From contig JBGTQJ010000008.1 in the NCBI GenBank assembly GCA_041941305.1, positions 124,001-188,000 on the forward strand: a DNA stretch of 64,000 nt, in the 5' to 3' direction. Every line of letters begins with the position of its first letter. Position 1 is the first letter of the stretch. Under the pieces are notes generated by a model. That model saw only the letters and a list, made by a program, of their open reading frames with translations, was not told the origin of the DNA and ran no database searches. Shown here in pieces: positions 9,522-16,994 of the stretch. The stretch comes from JANSWP01 sp041941305 (GTDB lineage Bacteria > Bacteroidota > Bacteroidia > Chitinophagales > Saprospiraceae). The position numbers were made by a program, and so were the translations under genes.

Positions 9522-10646
9522 TCAATGGCTGACTTTCAACAAATTCTTATAAATAATGTCGGCCACAAGCTCCCAGCTAAACTTATCTTTCTGTTTTTTT
9601 CCATTATCAATTAATTCATTGCAAAGTTGTTGATTCTCCCAAAGTTGCTGCATTGCTCCTGCTATCGCTGGTACTTCATATGGATTGACCAAAAAACCCG
9701 CATTTCCTGCCACTTCTGGCATAGAAGAAATATTGGAAGTAATTACTGGAACTTCACAATGCATAGCTTCCAATATCGGAATACCAAATCCTTCAAAAAG
9801 GGAAACATATACAAAAGCAAATGCAGAGGCCATCACTTTCGCCAATTCCTCTTCTGCTATGTACCCTAAAAACTTTATGTCCTCCTTAAATCTCGTATTG
9901 TCATAAGCAGTTTTCACCGCTCCTGTTTTCCAGGCAAAACGTCCACCTAATAGGAGTTGGGCTGGAGACTTGGTTGCTTGTTTAAATACATCGAAGGCTT
10001 CAATTAACCGATGTACATTTTTTCGCGGCTGAATTGCCCCTACATAAAAAAAGTAAGACTTCCCATTTGAGTATTGCGCACGAATTTGCTTTTTTACCTT
10101 TTCAGACAATGGTTTAAAAATATTCCGACAACCATTACAGGCAACTGCTATTTTATCTCCTTCAATGTGGTAATGTTTCTCTATATCCCACTTTGTGTAA
10201 TTGGAAACTGTGACAATTCGATCCGCTTTACGATGGAACTTCGGAATAAAGTATCGATAATACTTTTGGTCAAAAAACTTTACTTGCTCAGGAAAGTGAA
10301 GGTGCGCAATATCATGTGTGACCAAAACAGTAGGAACTTTCGTCCTGAGTGTTAAATAATTATCTGGTGAGAGGAAAACATCTGCTTTGTATTGCTTCAA
10401 GGCATTGGCAACTGACCATTCAAACCACCACATGTACAAAATCGGATGGCGGGCAGGGGGGAACAAAACCACTGGCGTCACATTTTCAGCAAAGACAAAA
10501 GCCTTATCATAGGGTCGGTCAAAGAAAAAAATGAACTCATCTTCTGGATGACTTTCTACTATTCTTTTCAATACCTCATATGTAAACCAACCTATTCCTT
10601 CCAATTTGTTTTTAAGCAACAGACGCGTATTGACAGCTATTCGCAT
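9522..10646 (-). CDS. Family 4 glycosyltransferase (GT-B fold, group 1)
   Basis: Retaining sugar transferase of 374 residues, full length for the family, acting in the cytoplasm on nucleotide-sugar donors for a surface glycan or similar. N-terminal Rossmann domain starts MRIAVNTRLL with GIGWFTYE near residue 20 and VTHDIAHLHFPE near 110. The linker-proximal GAIQPRKN at 203-210 and the E-x7-E donor site E285-E293 (EGFGIPILE) are both present. The C-terminal SSMPEVAGNAGFLVNP is typical. Acceptor and sugar cannot be read. It stands alone; a 76-bp inverted repeat sits 13 bp upstream of its ATG. Confidence 0.9.
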   Translation of the reverse strand: MRIAVNTRLLLKNKLEGIGWFTYEVLKRIVESHPEDEFIFFFDRPYDKAFVFAENVTPVVLFPPARHPILYMWWFEWSVANALKQYKADVFLSPDNYLTLRTKVPTVLVTHDIAHLHFPEQVKFFDQKYYRYFIPKFHRKADRIVTVSNYTKWDIEKHYHIEGDKIAVACNGCRNIFKPLSEKVKKQIRAQYSNGKSYFFYVGAIQPRKNVHRLIEAFDVFKQATKSPAQLLLGGRFAWKTGAVKTAYDNTRFKEDIKFLGYIAEEELAKVMASAFAFVYVSLFEGFGIPILEAMHCEVPVITSNISSMPEVAGNAGFLVNPYEVPAIAGAMQQLWENQQLCNELIDNGKKQKDKFSWELVADIIYKNLLKVSH

Positions 10647-10659
10647 GAATGAGATTTAG

Positions 10660-10735
10660 TACAGTGTGTAAAAAGTTCTTTAGAGTCGCACTCAGCGCGA
10701 CGAGCTATGCATTAAAAAACTTTTTACACAATGTA
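10660..10735. repeat. 76-bp hairpin element upstream of glycosyltransferase
   Basis: 23-bp arms TACAGTGTGTAAAAAGTTCT... and its reverse complement differ at two positions. An inner stem (TCGC / GCGA) closes the centre. It is immediately 5' of the glycosyltransferase ATG and could be a small palindromic repeat or a leader structure. The rest of the 313-bp gap up to the LytTR gene shows no gene. Confidence 0.65.
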
Positions 10736-10959
10736 TTTTGTGTTCGCAAATGTAAGGAATGACGGAACAAGAAAACAATGCCAGATATGCACATGGAGGT
10801 GTAACTACAGTTTGGAATTTTGAATAAGATTCTTTAAAAATTGGTAACGCAATCTGCCTCCATTAGAAGAGCGCGTCCTGGGCTGCATTACAACTGATTA
10901 TCTGGGAAAACAGGGGTTTATTGAAACTTCAATTTTGCAAGAAGCTGTTTCTCAAAGGC

Positions 10960-11391
10960 TTATCCAAAATACTTTGTCAAGGCTTTTAAAAAGCTTGCTT
11001 TTTTACCAGAAGAAACGATTACATTTTCTCCATTTTCCATAACCAAATGTCCTCCTTTTCCCCTGACATATTTTTTGATGTGATTCAGGTTAACTGTAAA
11101 AGAGCGGTGCACCCGGATGAATTGAAATTGATTTTCAATTAAAGCTTCCATTCCCTGCAGAGTTTTGCATACCAGCACTTTATGCCCATCCTTAAAATGT
11201 AGCATGGTATAATTTCCGCTGGCTTCCATCCAAAGAATGTCTTGTACTTTTTCGAAATTGATGCCCTCGATAGTAGGCAATGCAATTTTTCGTTGTGGGT
11301 GATGTAACCGAATATGCTTGTCTTCCCTGGGCGCTGGATACAGCAAAGACAATTTCTCAATACCCGGTTCAGGTATATTGACAACTTTCAT
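10960..11391 (-). CDS. LytTR-domain DNA-binding regulator (cassette A)
   Basis: 143-residue transcription regulator with a LytTR DNA-binding domain but no receiver domain. A 40-residue N-terminal extension (MKVVNIPEPGIEKLSLL onward) precedes LytTR, which starts near residue 41 (GINFEKVQDILWMEASGNYT) and contains FIRVHRSFTVNLNHI and a C-terminal VIVSSGKKASFLKAL. It is divergent from the helical-repeat gene at 11771; the 379-bp shared upstream region contains a perfect 25-bp-arm hairpin. A second LytTR gene has the same neighbours in cassette B. It presumably controls one or both divergent genes; the signal is unknown because there is no sensor domain. Confidence 0.88.
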   Translation of the reverse strand: MKVVNIPEPGIEKLSLLYPAPREDKHIRLHHPQRKIALPTIEGINFEKVQDILWMEASGNYTMLHFKDGHKVLVCKTLQGMEALIENQFQFIRVHRSFTVNLNHIKKYVRGKGGHLVMENGENVIVSSGKKASFLKALTKYFG

Positions 11392-11699
11392 AATGCAGTG
11401 ATTTTAGCGTGTTTATGGAGGATGGACTATTGAAGTTAAGAACAGCAGCATAAATGCTCGTTTAAAATTGTTCCAAGGTTGGTCAAAAGTTGTTTAATCT
11501 TTATTGCTGAACTGCCTTGGATCATCTTTAAACATTTGAACCCTCCATAGTCTTTTTAATTTTTAACTTTCAGAACAAAGTTATTTGGTACACCAGATTA
11601 CTTCCATCCAATCTTAAATAATATGTCAGGTTTCAGGATTTGATTTTTTGGTCTTAATTTGGCAGCGATTTGTCGTTTTAATTCGCTTTTACTGATATC

Positions 11700-11763
11700 G
11701 GTTGTCAGTTGTCGGTTGTCAGTTTCTCAATATCCGGCAACTGACAACCGACAACTGACAACC
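11700..11763. repeat. Perfect 25-bp-arm low-complexity hairpin
   Basis: The arm begins GGTTGTCAGTTGTCGG and is built from three near-copies of a 7-base word GTTGTCA/G. The right arm is its exact reverse complement after a 14-base loop. It ends 7 bp before the ATG of the helical-repeat gene, so it would form in the 5' leader and could hide the start. The rest of the 379-bp divergent region upstream shows no gene. Confidence 0.85.
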
Positions 11764-11770
11764 CAAAGAA

Positions 11771-13321
11771 ATGCCTAAAACACCTTCAGGAAAGCTTTTC
11801 AGTTTGGTAAAATCACTCTCAGGAAGTGAGAAGCGCTATTTTAAAATTTTCGCCAACACAAAAGGGAGTAAGGATAATAAATACATTCAACTATTCGATG
11901 CAGTAGATAAGCAGGAAGCTTTTGATGAGGAAAAATTGAAACATGCAATTTATGGCAATGACCCAATAGAGAGTAGAAAATATTCTGAGCTGAAAGCTTA
12001 TTTGTACGAATTGATTTTAAAAAGTTTGCACGCTTTTGATGAAAAATCTTCTGTCGATTTTCGCTTGAAAGGCATGTTGCAGAGTGTGCGGGCACTATTT
12101 AAAAGATCCCATTTTTCGGATTGTAAAGAGATCCTTCAAAAAGCAAAAAAACTAGGACATAAATATGAAGAATTCAATTCTGTTTTGGAGGTGTTGAATT
12201 GGGAAAAAACCATAGCCTATGCCGAGATGGATATTGCCTTTTTGGATAAGGAGATGAGCAGAATTAATGAGGAGGAAGAATGGTGCCTGCAAAGGCTTCA
12301 AAACATTTCTGAATATCGAAACATCCTGTTCAATATGCTGATTTGCATCCGCAAGGATGTATCGAGACGAAAGGAGCAGTTAGAGGAGTTGAAGTCCTTG
12401 ATGCAAACCCCTCTTTTGCAGGATTTCAACCACGCAAAATCTCATACAGCCCAAATTCTTTTCCATCGTATTTATTCAATTTATTACTTCTCTCTTGCGG
12501 ATTCAGAGCGATTTTATGAACTAAATGCAAAACTCATAACGCTTTTAGAATCAAAACCTTATCTTTTAAAAGAGGATGTTTCTGAATACATTTCTGTTTT
12601 GAACAATCACGTGATGGCATGTGGTAAGATGGGAAAGGTAGATGAGATCAGACAAACCCTGGACAAGTATTCAAAGATAAAACCAAATACAATTGATGAC
12701 GAGTTAAAAATATTACAACAATACTATCTCGGGAAGTTTAGATTGTGCATCAATTCGGGCGAATTTGAAGAAGGTTATCAGGAGCTGGTAGAGCATAAAA
12801 AACAAATCAAAAAATTTGATCAAAGCTTTTTCGACAGCCATACATTTTACCTTCAATATTTCACGATTTATTTTGGTGTGGGCAATTATGAAGCAGCCCT
12901 GGATTGTTTGAATGAGTGGTTGGGATCTTCCAAGAAAATTGAGCGAAAAGATTTACAGGCACTTGCCAGAATTTTGAATTTAATTATTCACTATGAACTG
13001 GAAAATACGATGCTTTTGGATTCACTTTTAAGATCAACCTATCGCTTTTTAAGTAAAGAAAATCGCTTGTTTGATTTTGAAAGGAAGTTTCTGGGTTTTA
13101 TTAGAGATTCTATGAAACCCCACTCTAAAAAGGAGATAAAGAAAACCCTCGAAAACCTGAAACAAGATTTCGAGGATTTGGCAGGTCCTTATCCTGCCGG
13201 AATATTTGGAATGTTTGACATTATCGCCTGGTTGGAAAGCAAAATATCGGGGAAGACTTTTGCAGAAACAGTGAAAAGCAGATTCCAAAAACTATTAGAA
13301 TCTGAACGTTTTTCTTCTTAG
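11771..13321 (+). CDS. Large alpha-helical repeat protein of cassette A
   Basis: 516 residues, cytoplasmic (no signal peptide or TM segment), almost entirely predicted helix, resembling degenerate TPR/HEAT-like repeats. No named family is recognised. The N-terminus PSGKLFSLVKSLSGSEKRYF resembles that of the cassette B protein (LLKLFGILSKKEFRQFKKYI): a K-LF-xx-L-S-x-x-E-x-R-x-F pattern, then IQLF and a second helical hairpin rich in K and L. Later segments (HTFYLQYFTIYFGVGNYEAA) look like helix pairs. It is divergent from a LytTR gene, and its 3' end overlaps the antisense GG-leader peptide gene by 27 bp. Role unknown; the fold suggests protein-protein contact. Confidence 0.85.
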   Translation: MPKTPSGKLFSLVKSLSGSEKRYFKIFANTKGSKDNKYIQLFDAVDKQEAFDEEKLKHAIYGNDPIESRKYSELKAYLYELILKSLHAFDEKSSVDFRLKGMLQSVRALFKRSHFSDCKEILQKAKKLGHKYEEFNSVLEVLNWEKTIAYAEMDIAFLDKEMSRINEEEEWCLQRLQNISEYRNILFNMLICIRKDVSRRKEQLEELKSLMQTPLLQDFNHAKSHTAQILFHRIYSIYYFSLADSERFYELNAKLITLLESKPYLLKEDVSEYISVLNNHVMACGKMGKVDEIRQTLDKYSKIKPNTIDDELKILQQYYLGKFRLCINSGEFEEGYQELVEHKKQIKKFDQSFFDSHTFYLQYFTIYFGVGNYEAALDCLNEWLGSSKKIERKDLQALARILNLIIHYELENTMLLDSLLRSTYRFLSKENRLFDFERKFLGFIRDSMKPHSKKEIKKTLENLKQDFEDLAGPYPAGIFGMFDIIAWLESKISGKTFAETVKSRFQKLLESERFSS

Positions 13322-13513
13322 TGCAGGTCTGATCTCAAAACCAAAAATCACCTTGTAATCCTCATCTCTGATATCAATATCATCCCAATTGATAAAACCA
13401 GTTGAACCTGTACCTCCAATAGATAGCTTGTATCCACCCTTTACGCCTTGTGATTCATCAGCAGACATCTCCCTGCTCTCAAATTTTTTCAAGTTTATTT
13501 TTTTAGTAGCCAT
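13295..13513 (-). CDS. GG-leader ribosomal peptide precursor (cassette A)
   Basis: 72-residue putative natural-product precursor. The leader (residues 1-27) begins MATKKINLKKFESREMS and ends in VKGG, matching the double-glycine leader style of Bacteroidota precursor peptides (L-x-K-F-x3-E-M/I-...-V-K-G-G). The core of 45 residues starts YKLSIGGTGSTGF, is rich in Gly, Asp and Arg, and lacks Cys. The leader aligns without gaps to the 39-residue peptide in cassette B. A TATATTTG -7-like element lies 44-51 bp upstream on this strand. The gene runs antisense into the 3' end of the helical-repeat gene. No maturase or peptidase-ABC exporter is nearby. Precursor identity is inference from the leader. 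Confidence 0.7.
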   Translation of the reverse strand: MATKKINLKKFESREMSADESQGVKGGYKLSIGGTGSTGFINWDDIDIRDEDYKVIFGFEIRPALRRKTFRF

Positions 13514-13807
13514 AACAATAATTTTTCAAATTTATTCAATTTTGACTGTTAAACTCCAAATATAAAAGCTGTATCCCAAGCACCAGAACCAAAAAAAGAT
13601 AAAAGTCAGAATGCTGAGTAGCAATTACACCTAATTACCGGGAGCGATGTCGTCATCATAGTTTAAGGATGCAATTGGTTTTAACTTTTACACAAAAAAG
13701 CTAAAATTTGTGCTCGAATATTTATAAAGAACTACTTAATTGACGTGAAAGTACTTCTATTCGCTGCCGAATTCTTTGAGAACTTTGTCAGGACGATTGC
13801 AAGAGGC

Positions 13808-14329
13808 TCAATCTTCGAGATTTAATCTTTTTAAAGTATCCCAAACCAACTTGCTTTCATAGCCTCTTCTAATTGCCTGGTCTGCCAATTTCCTACGCTT
13901 TTTGAAAAGATCGACTTCATTTATAAATCGACTTTTCCTCAGTAAAAATTCTTCCAAAGATTTTTCGTAATCAAACTCCTCCAATTCCTCCATTGCCTTT
14001 TTGATACAATATTCTGAAATATCCCGCATTTTCAGTTCTCGTCTGATTCGAACCCTACCCCAACTCTTAAATCTGAATTTTCCACGGGCAAAAGCTCTCG
14101 CAAATCGCTCTTCGTTCAAAAAGTTTTCTGCGATCAATTCCACAATTATTTCTTCCAGGTCATCACCATAGATGCCTAAATTCAATAATTTGTTGCGTAC
14201 TTCCTGATGACAACGCTCCTGATAAGCACAATATCTGGCCAATTTTTTCAGGGCATCAGCTTTGCTAAGGTATTTTTTGGATGTGTCTTTCAAACTTCTT
14301 TTTTTTCCTCGGATAATTTGAGTGGTCAA
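13808..14329 (-). CDS. recX: Recombination regulator RecX
   Basis: Small helical modulator that binds and restrains RecA filaments. About 170 residues, normal for the family. The three-helix repeats are visible: KKLARYCAYQERCHQEVRNK, then ELIAENFLNEERFARAFARG with the typical LNE-R-FA signature, FRFKSWGRVRIRRELKMRDI, and a C-terminal RRKLADQAIRRGYESKLVWD. The start is uncertain: no ATG is in frame near the conserved N-terminus; the TTG at 14329 is used here, and it lies inside a long inverted repeat. Monocistronic and divergent from mscS. Confidence 0.88.
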   Translation of the reverse strand: MTTQIIRGKKRSLKDTSKKYLSKADALKKLARYCAYQERCHQEVRNKLLNLGIYGDDLEEIIVELIAENFLNEERFARAFARGKFRFKSWGRVRIRRELKMRDISEYCIKKAMEELEEFDYEKSLEEFLLRKSRFINEVDLFKKRRKLADQAIRRGYESKLVWDTLKRLNLED

Positions 14330-14406
14330 ACAAAACTGAAAACCAAGGCTTCCTTCTGGCGCTTTTGTTTTTCAGTTTTGTTTGACTTTAATCACTCAAA
14401 TTATCC
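14311..14406. repeat. Long inverted repeat over the recX start region
   Basis: GGATAATTTGAGTG followed by GTCAAACAAAACTGAAAA pairs with the mirrored segments downstream, apart from about 6 unpaired bases in the right arm; about 32 pairs around a 26-base loop. The left arm overlaps the assigned TTG start of recX, so a recX transcript starting further upstream would carry this hairpin over its own start. Confidence 0.75.
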
Positions 14407-14593
14407 AAGAATCTTCTATTATTGCGGTCAAAATCAAAACTGCTCAAAGTTATTATCCTTTTTTACTCCATCAAAAACGTGGTAATCCCATAACAAGTTT
14501 TTCTCCTATTATAAGTAATTGATTGTCAATATATTTTAATTTTCTTCATCAAAAGGCAAATAAACAATTTACTAACTAAAAACTATTACTACT

Positions 14594-15403
14594 ATGTTTG
14601 ATTTCGATTATATCGTTTCTCAGGTAGAAGGCTATGCACCAAAATTAGTGGGTGCTATTCTCACGCTTATTGTTGGTTTTTGGGTCATAGGGAAAATTAC
14701 TTCTGTGATTTCAAAAGGATTGGAAAAACAGAATCTGGATGTTTCACTTCGTTCCTTTTTAAAGTCTTTATTTAGTGTAGGTTTAAAAGTTTTGTTGCTA
14801 CTCGCAGTCGCAGGAATGTTTGGGATAGAAACGACTTCCTTTGTTGCCATATTTGGTGCCTTGACCCTGGCTATTGGAATGGCACTTCAGGGCAGCATCG
14901 GTCATTTTGCAAGCGGTTTTTTGATTTTGACTTTTAAACCTTACAAAGTAGGAGATTTAGTAGATATTGGAGGAGGATTTGTAGGAACAGTAAAAGAGAT
15001 CCAGATTTTTAATACTGTTCTAGTTACTTTAGATAACAAAAACATCATAGTTCCCAATGGCGTTGTCACCAGTAATGTGATTACCAATATCACAGGGCAA
15101 GGCATCATTGGCGTCGAATTAACTTTTGGAATTGATTATAGCGACAGCATCGATAAAGCACGAGAAGTCATTCTGAGGGTAGGCAAAGAATGCCCCTATG
15201 TTTTGGACGATCCTGCTCAAGGAGTCGTTGTAGGGGAATTGGGTGATAATTCTGTTAATTTAAATACCCGGCCATTTTGCAAAAGCGAACACTATTGGGA
15301 TACTTTATTCTATATGCAGGAACATGTGAAGAAAGCATTCGATAAAGAAGGTTTGAGCTTCCCATTCCCACAAATGGATGTGCATTTGGATAAGGTGAAC
15401 TAG
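14594..15403 (+). CDS. mscS: Small-conductance mechanosensitive channel, MscS family
   Basis: 269-residue inner-membrane channel that opens on osmotic downshock. Three TM helices: about residues 17-37 (LVGAILTLIVGFWVIG), 58-75 (SLFSVGLKVLLLLAVAG) and the pore-lining 85-110 (IFGALTLAIGMALQGSIGHF), the last with the Gly/Ala packing typical of MscS. Then the beta domain with FKPYKVGDLVDIGGGFVGTV and NKNIIVPNGVVTSNVITN, and the alpha/beta vestibule to the C-terminus (GLSFPFPQMDVHL). Length and order are standard. It is followed by two consecutive hairpins. Confidence 0.93.
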   Translation: MFDFDYIVSQVEGYAPKLVGAILTLIVGFWVIGKITSVISKGLEKQNLDVSLRSFLKSLFSVGLKVLLLLAVAGMFGIETTSFVAIFGALTLAIGMALQGSIGHFASGFLILTFKPYKVGDLVDIGGGFVGTVKEIQIFNTVLVTLDNKNIIVPNGVVTSNVITNITGQGIIGVELTFGIDYSDSIDKAREVILRVGKECPYVLDDPAQGVVVGELGDNSVNLNTRPFCKSEHYWDTLFYMQEHVKKAFDKEGLSFPFPQMDVHLDKVN

Positions 15404-15407
15404 ACAT

Positions 15408-15490
15408 TGAACTCATTTAAAACTTATTATAATAATTTAAATGAGTTCATAATCATGGAGTTTTCTAAATTTGTTTATTTAGAAAACTCC
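15408..15490 (+). terminator. Two tandem hairpins after mscS
   Basis: First hairpin: TGAACTCATTTAAA with its exact mirror at 15436-15449. Second: GGAGTTTTCTAAA with its exact mirror at 15478-15490. Both arms are perfect (14 and 13 bp). There is no long T-run, so termination is likely but not proven. They fill the gap before the acetyltransferase gene. Confidence 0.6.
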
Positions 15491-15503
15491 CAATCATTCA
15501 TTT

Positions 15504-15926
15504 ATGCTGGTCGCCCAAAAAGACAACTTCCTCATTGACACCGACCCATCCAAACTTAATGTTGAATTTATTCATAATTACCTCAGCCATTCGTATTGGG
15601 CAAAGGATAGAACGAAAGAAACTGTTCAAAAAAGCATCAATGGCTCTTTGAATTTTGGTTTGTACCACAATGAGCAACAAATAGGCTTCGCCCGTGTCAT
15701 TACTGACGGCATCATTATGGCTTACATTATGGATGTGTTTGTGTCACCAGAATTTCAAGGACAAGGCACAGGTACCTGGTTCATGTCCAGCTTATTGAAA
15801 TTCGAGGCATTTCGAGATGTGCGAAAATGGATTTTAGTAACTAAAGACGCAGAGGAATTCTACCGCCGTTTCGGTTTTAATGAATTCAATCCTGTTAATA
15901 GAAACTGGATGGAAATGGAAACTTAA
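15504..15926 (+). CDS. GNAT family N-acetyltransferase
   Basis: 140-residue cytoplasmic acetyltransferase using acetyl-CoA; the acceptor is unknown. The GNAT core is visible: beta-strands at QQIGFARVITDG and IMAYIMDVFVSPEFQGQGTG, where the latter contains motif A (Q-x-x-G-x-G/T) that binds the CoA pyrophosphate; helix alpha3 LLKFEAF; strand RKWILVTKDAEEFYRRFGF, with the typical ending Y-x-x-x-G-F. Length is normal. No operon partner. The overall sequence resembles the small single-domain GNATs seen in many Bacteroidota. Confidence 0.9.
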   Translation: MLVAQKDNFLIDTDPSKLNVEFIHNYLSHSYWAKDRTKETVQKSINGSLNFGLYHNEQQIGFARVITDGIIMAYIMDVFVSPEFQGQGTGTWFMSSLLKFEAFRDVRKWILVTKDAEEFYRRFGFNEFNPVNRNWMEMET

Positions 15927-15971
15927 ATCGGTTTTTGAACAGAAAAATTCTGTACAAAAAATTTTGGAATC

Positions 15972-16070
15972 TTACCCTTGCTGTGCTGTTCGCTCAGCGA
16001 TAAATTCCATTAAGGCGATACTTCCTCCACCTAAAATAAATGCTCCCAAAGCAAAATACAGTACTAACAT
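15972..16070 (-). CDS. Possible 32-aa hydrophobic peptide
   Basis: A short ORF starting MLVLYFALGAFILGGGSIAL, one hydrophobic helix, then a polar tail MEFIAERTAQQG. It could be a small membrane protein. No family is recognised and no ribosome-binding site is evident; support is only the clean helix-plus-tail design in an otherwise empty region. Confidence 0.35.
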   Translation of the reverse strand: MLVLYFALGAFILGGGSIALMEFIAERTAQQG

Positions 16071-16453
16071 AACTTAAATCGTTTTTGAGTGATTGATACG
16101 TGTGTTAGCGGATTATAAATGTTGAGAGGGAGAAATCTCGAAGCTAAAATATTGTCGAAGGATTTTTCCCCATGCATGTAGAGTGGTCAGTTCATACTGT
16201 AAAATTCATTGCATATGTTGCATGGGATGTTTGAAAGGATATGTTCTTATAATTTCAGTTTGAGTAAAACAACTTCCTTGCCAAAAAATTAAATATGTTT
16301 TTTACAAATGTGTTTAAACGGACTTTTTAACAAAACTTTCAAATCTTTCTACTTTTACCCCTCTTTTTTTGTCTAAGTAAGTACCTGGACAAAATTATCT
16401 TTAATTTTTATCAGGTTCTCGTAGCAATTCAATAATTTCAAAATTCAATTTGA
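16071..16453. other. Gene-free stretch before the RidA-family gene
   Basis: 383 bp of AT-rich sequence with no ORF of coding character. A TATCTTTA element lies at 16396-16403 with an upstream TTTG, but the spacing is 24 bp, too long for a confident promoter. Confidence 0.5.
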
Positions 16454-16876
16454 ATGTCCTCAACTAAAATAGAAGCAAAATCAGCCCCAAAACCAGTTGG
16501 ACTTTATCCTCATGCGAGAAAAGTCGGCAACTTACTTTTTCTTTCCGGAATTGGTCCACGAGATCCTGAGACAGATGCTGTACCAGGCTTGAAACAAAGC
16601 AAAACAGGAAATTTTCAGGAATTCGATTTCGAAGCTCAATGCCATTCCGTTTTCAATAATGTCCGCCGGGTTTTGGAAGACAGTGGCGCCAAATGGGAAA
16701 ATTTGGTAGATGTAACCGTTTTCCTGACCGACATGCAAAGGGATTTTCATACTTATAATCGCATCTATGCCAATTATTTTAAGGACAATCAACCTTGCCG
16801 GACTACAGTTGGCATTGATGCTTTGCCCACTCCTATTGCTATTGAACTGAAGTGTATTGCAGCACTTGATGAATAG
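16454..16876 (+). CDS. RidA/YjgF-family deaminase, 2-aminomuconate deaminase-like
   Basis: 140-residue cytoplasmic enamine/imine deaminase, a trimer in characterised members. Visible signatures: KPVGLYPHARKVGNLLFLSG at the N-terminus, FEAQCHSVFNNVRRVLEDSG, the family strand VDVTVFLTDMQRDFHTYNRI, the Y-A-N-Y-F segment, the conserved catalytic-site region PCRTTVGIDALPTPIAIELK, and a C-terminal strand. The insertion GPRDPETDAVPGLKQSKTG is like the 2-aminomuconate deaminase branch rather than generic RidA. No catabolic partners are adjacent, so a housekeeping detoxification role is equally possible. Confidence 0.88.
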   Translation: MSSTKIEAKSAPKPVGLYPHARKVGNLLFLSGIGPRDPETDAVPGLKQSKTGNFQEFDFEAQCHSVFNNVRRVLEDSGAKWENLVDVTVFLTDMQRDFHTYNRIYANYFKDNQPCRTTVGIDALPTPIAIELKCIAALDE

Positions 16877-16994
16877 AAAATTCCGTTCAAATTCCCATCA
16901 TTTTAAATTACTTTTGAACAAAATTTATATTTCCCAAACCGTCTAACGTTGGCCGATTACTGTCCACCGAAAACGGAATAATCACTCGAATCCT

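Noticed and set aside
10759..10827. A 22-codon frame MTEQENNARYAHGG near cassette A
   Set aside because: It contains GG but lacks the L-x-K-F leader pattern, and is too short to support.
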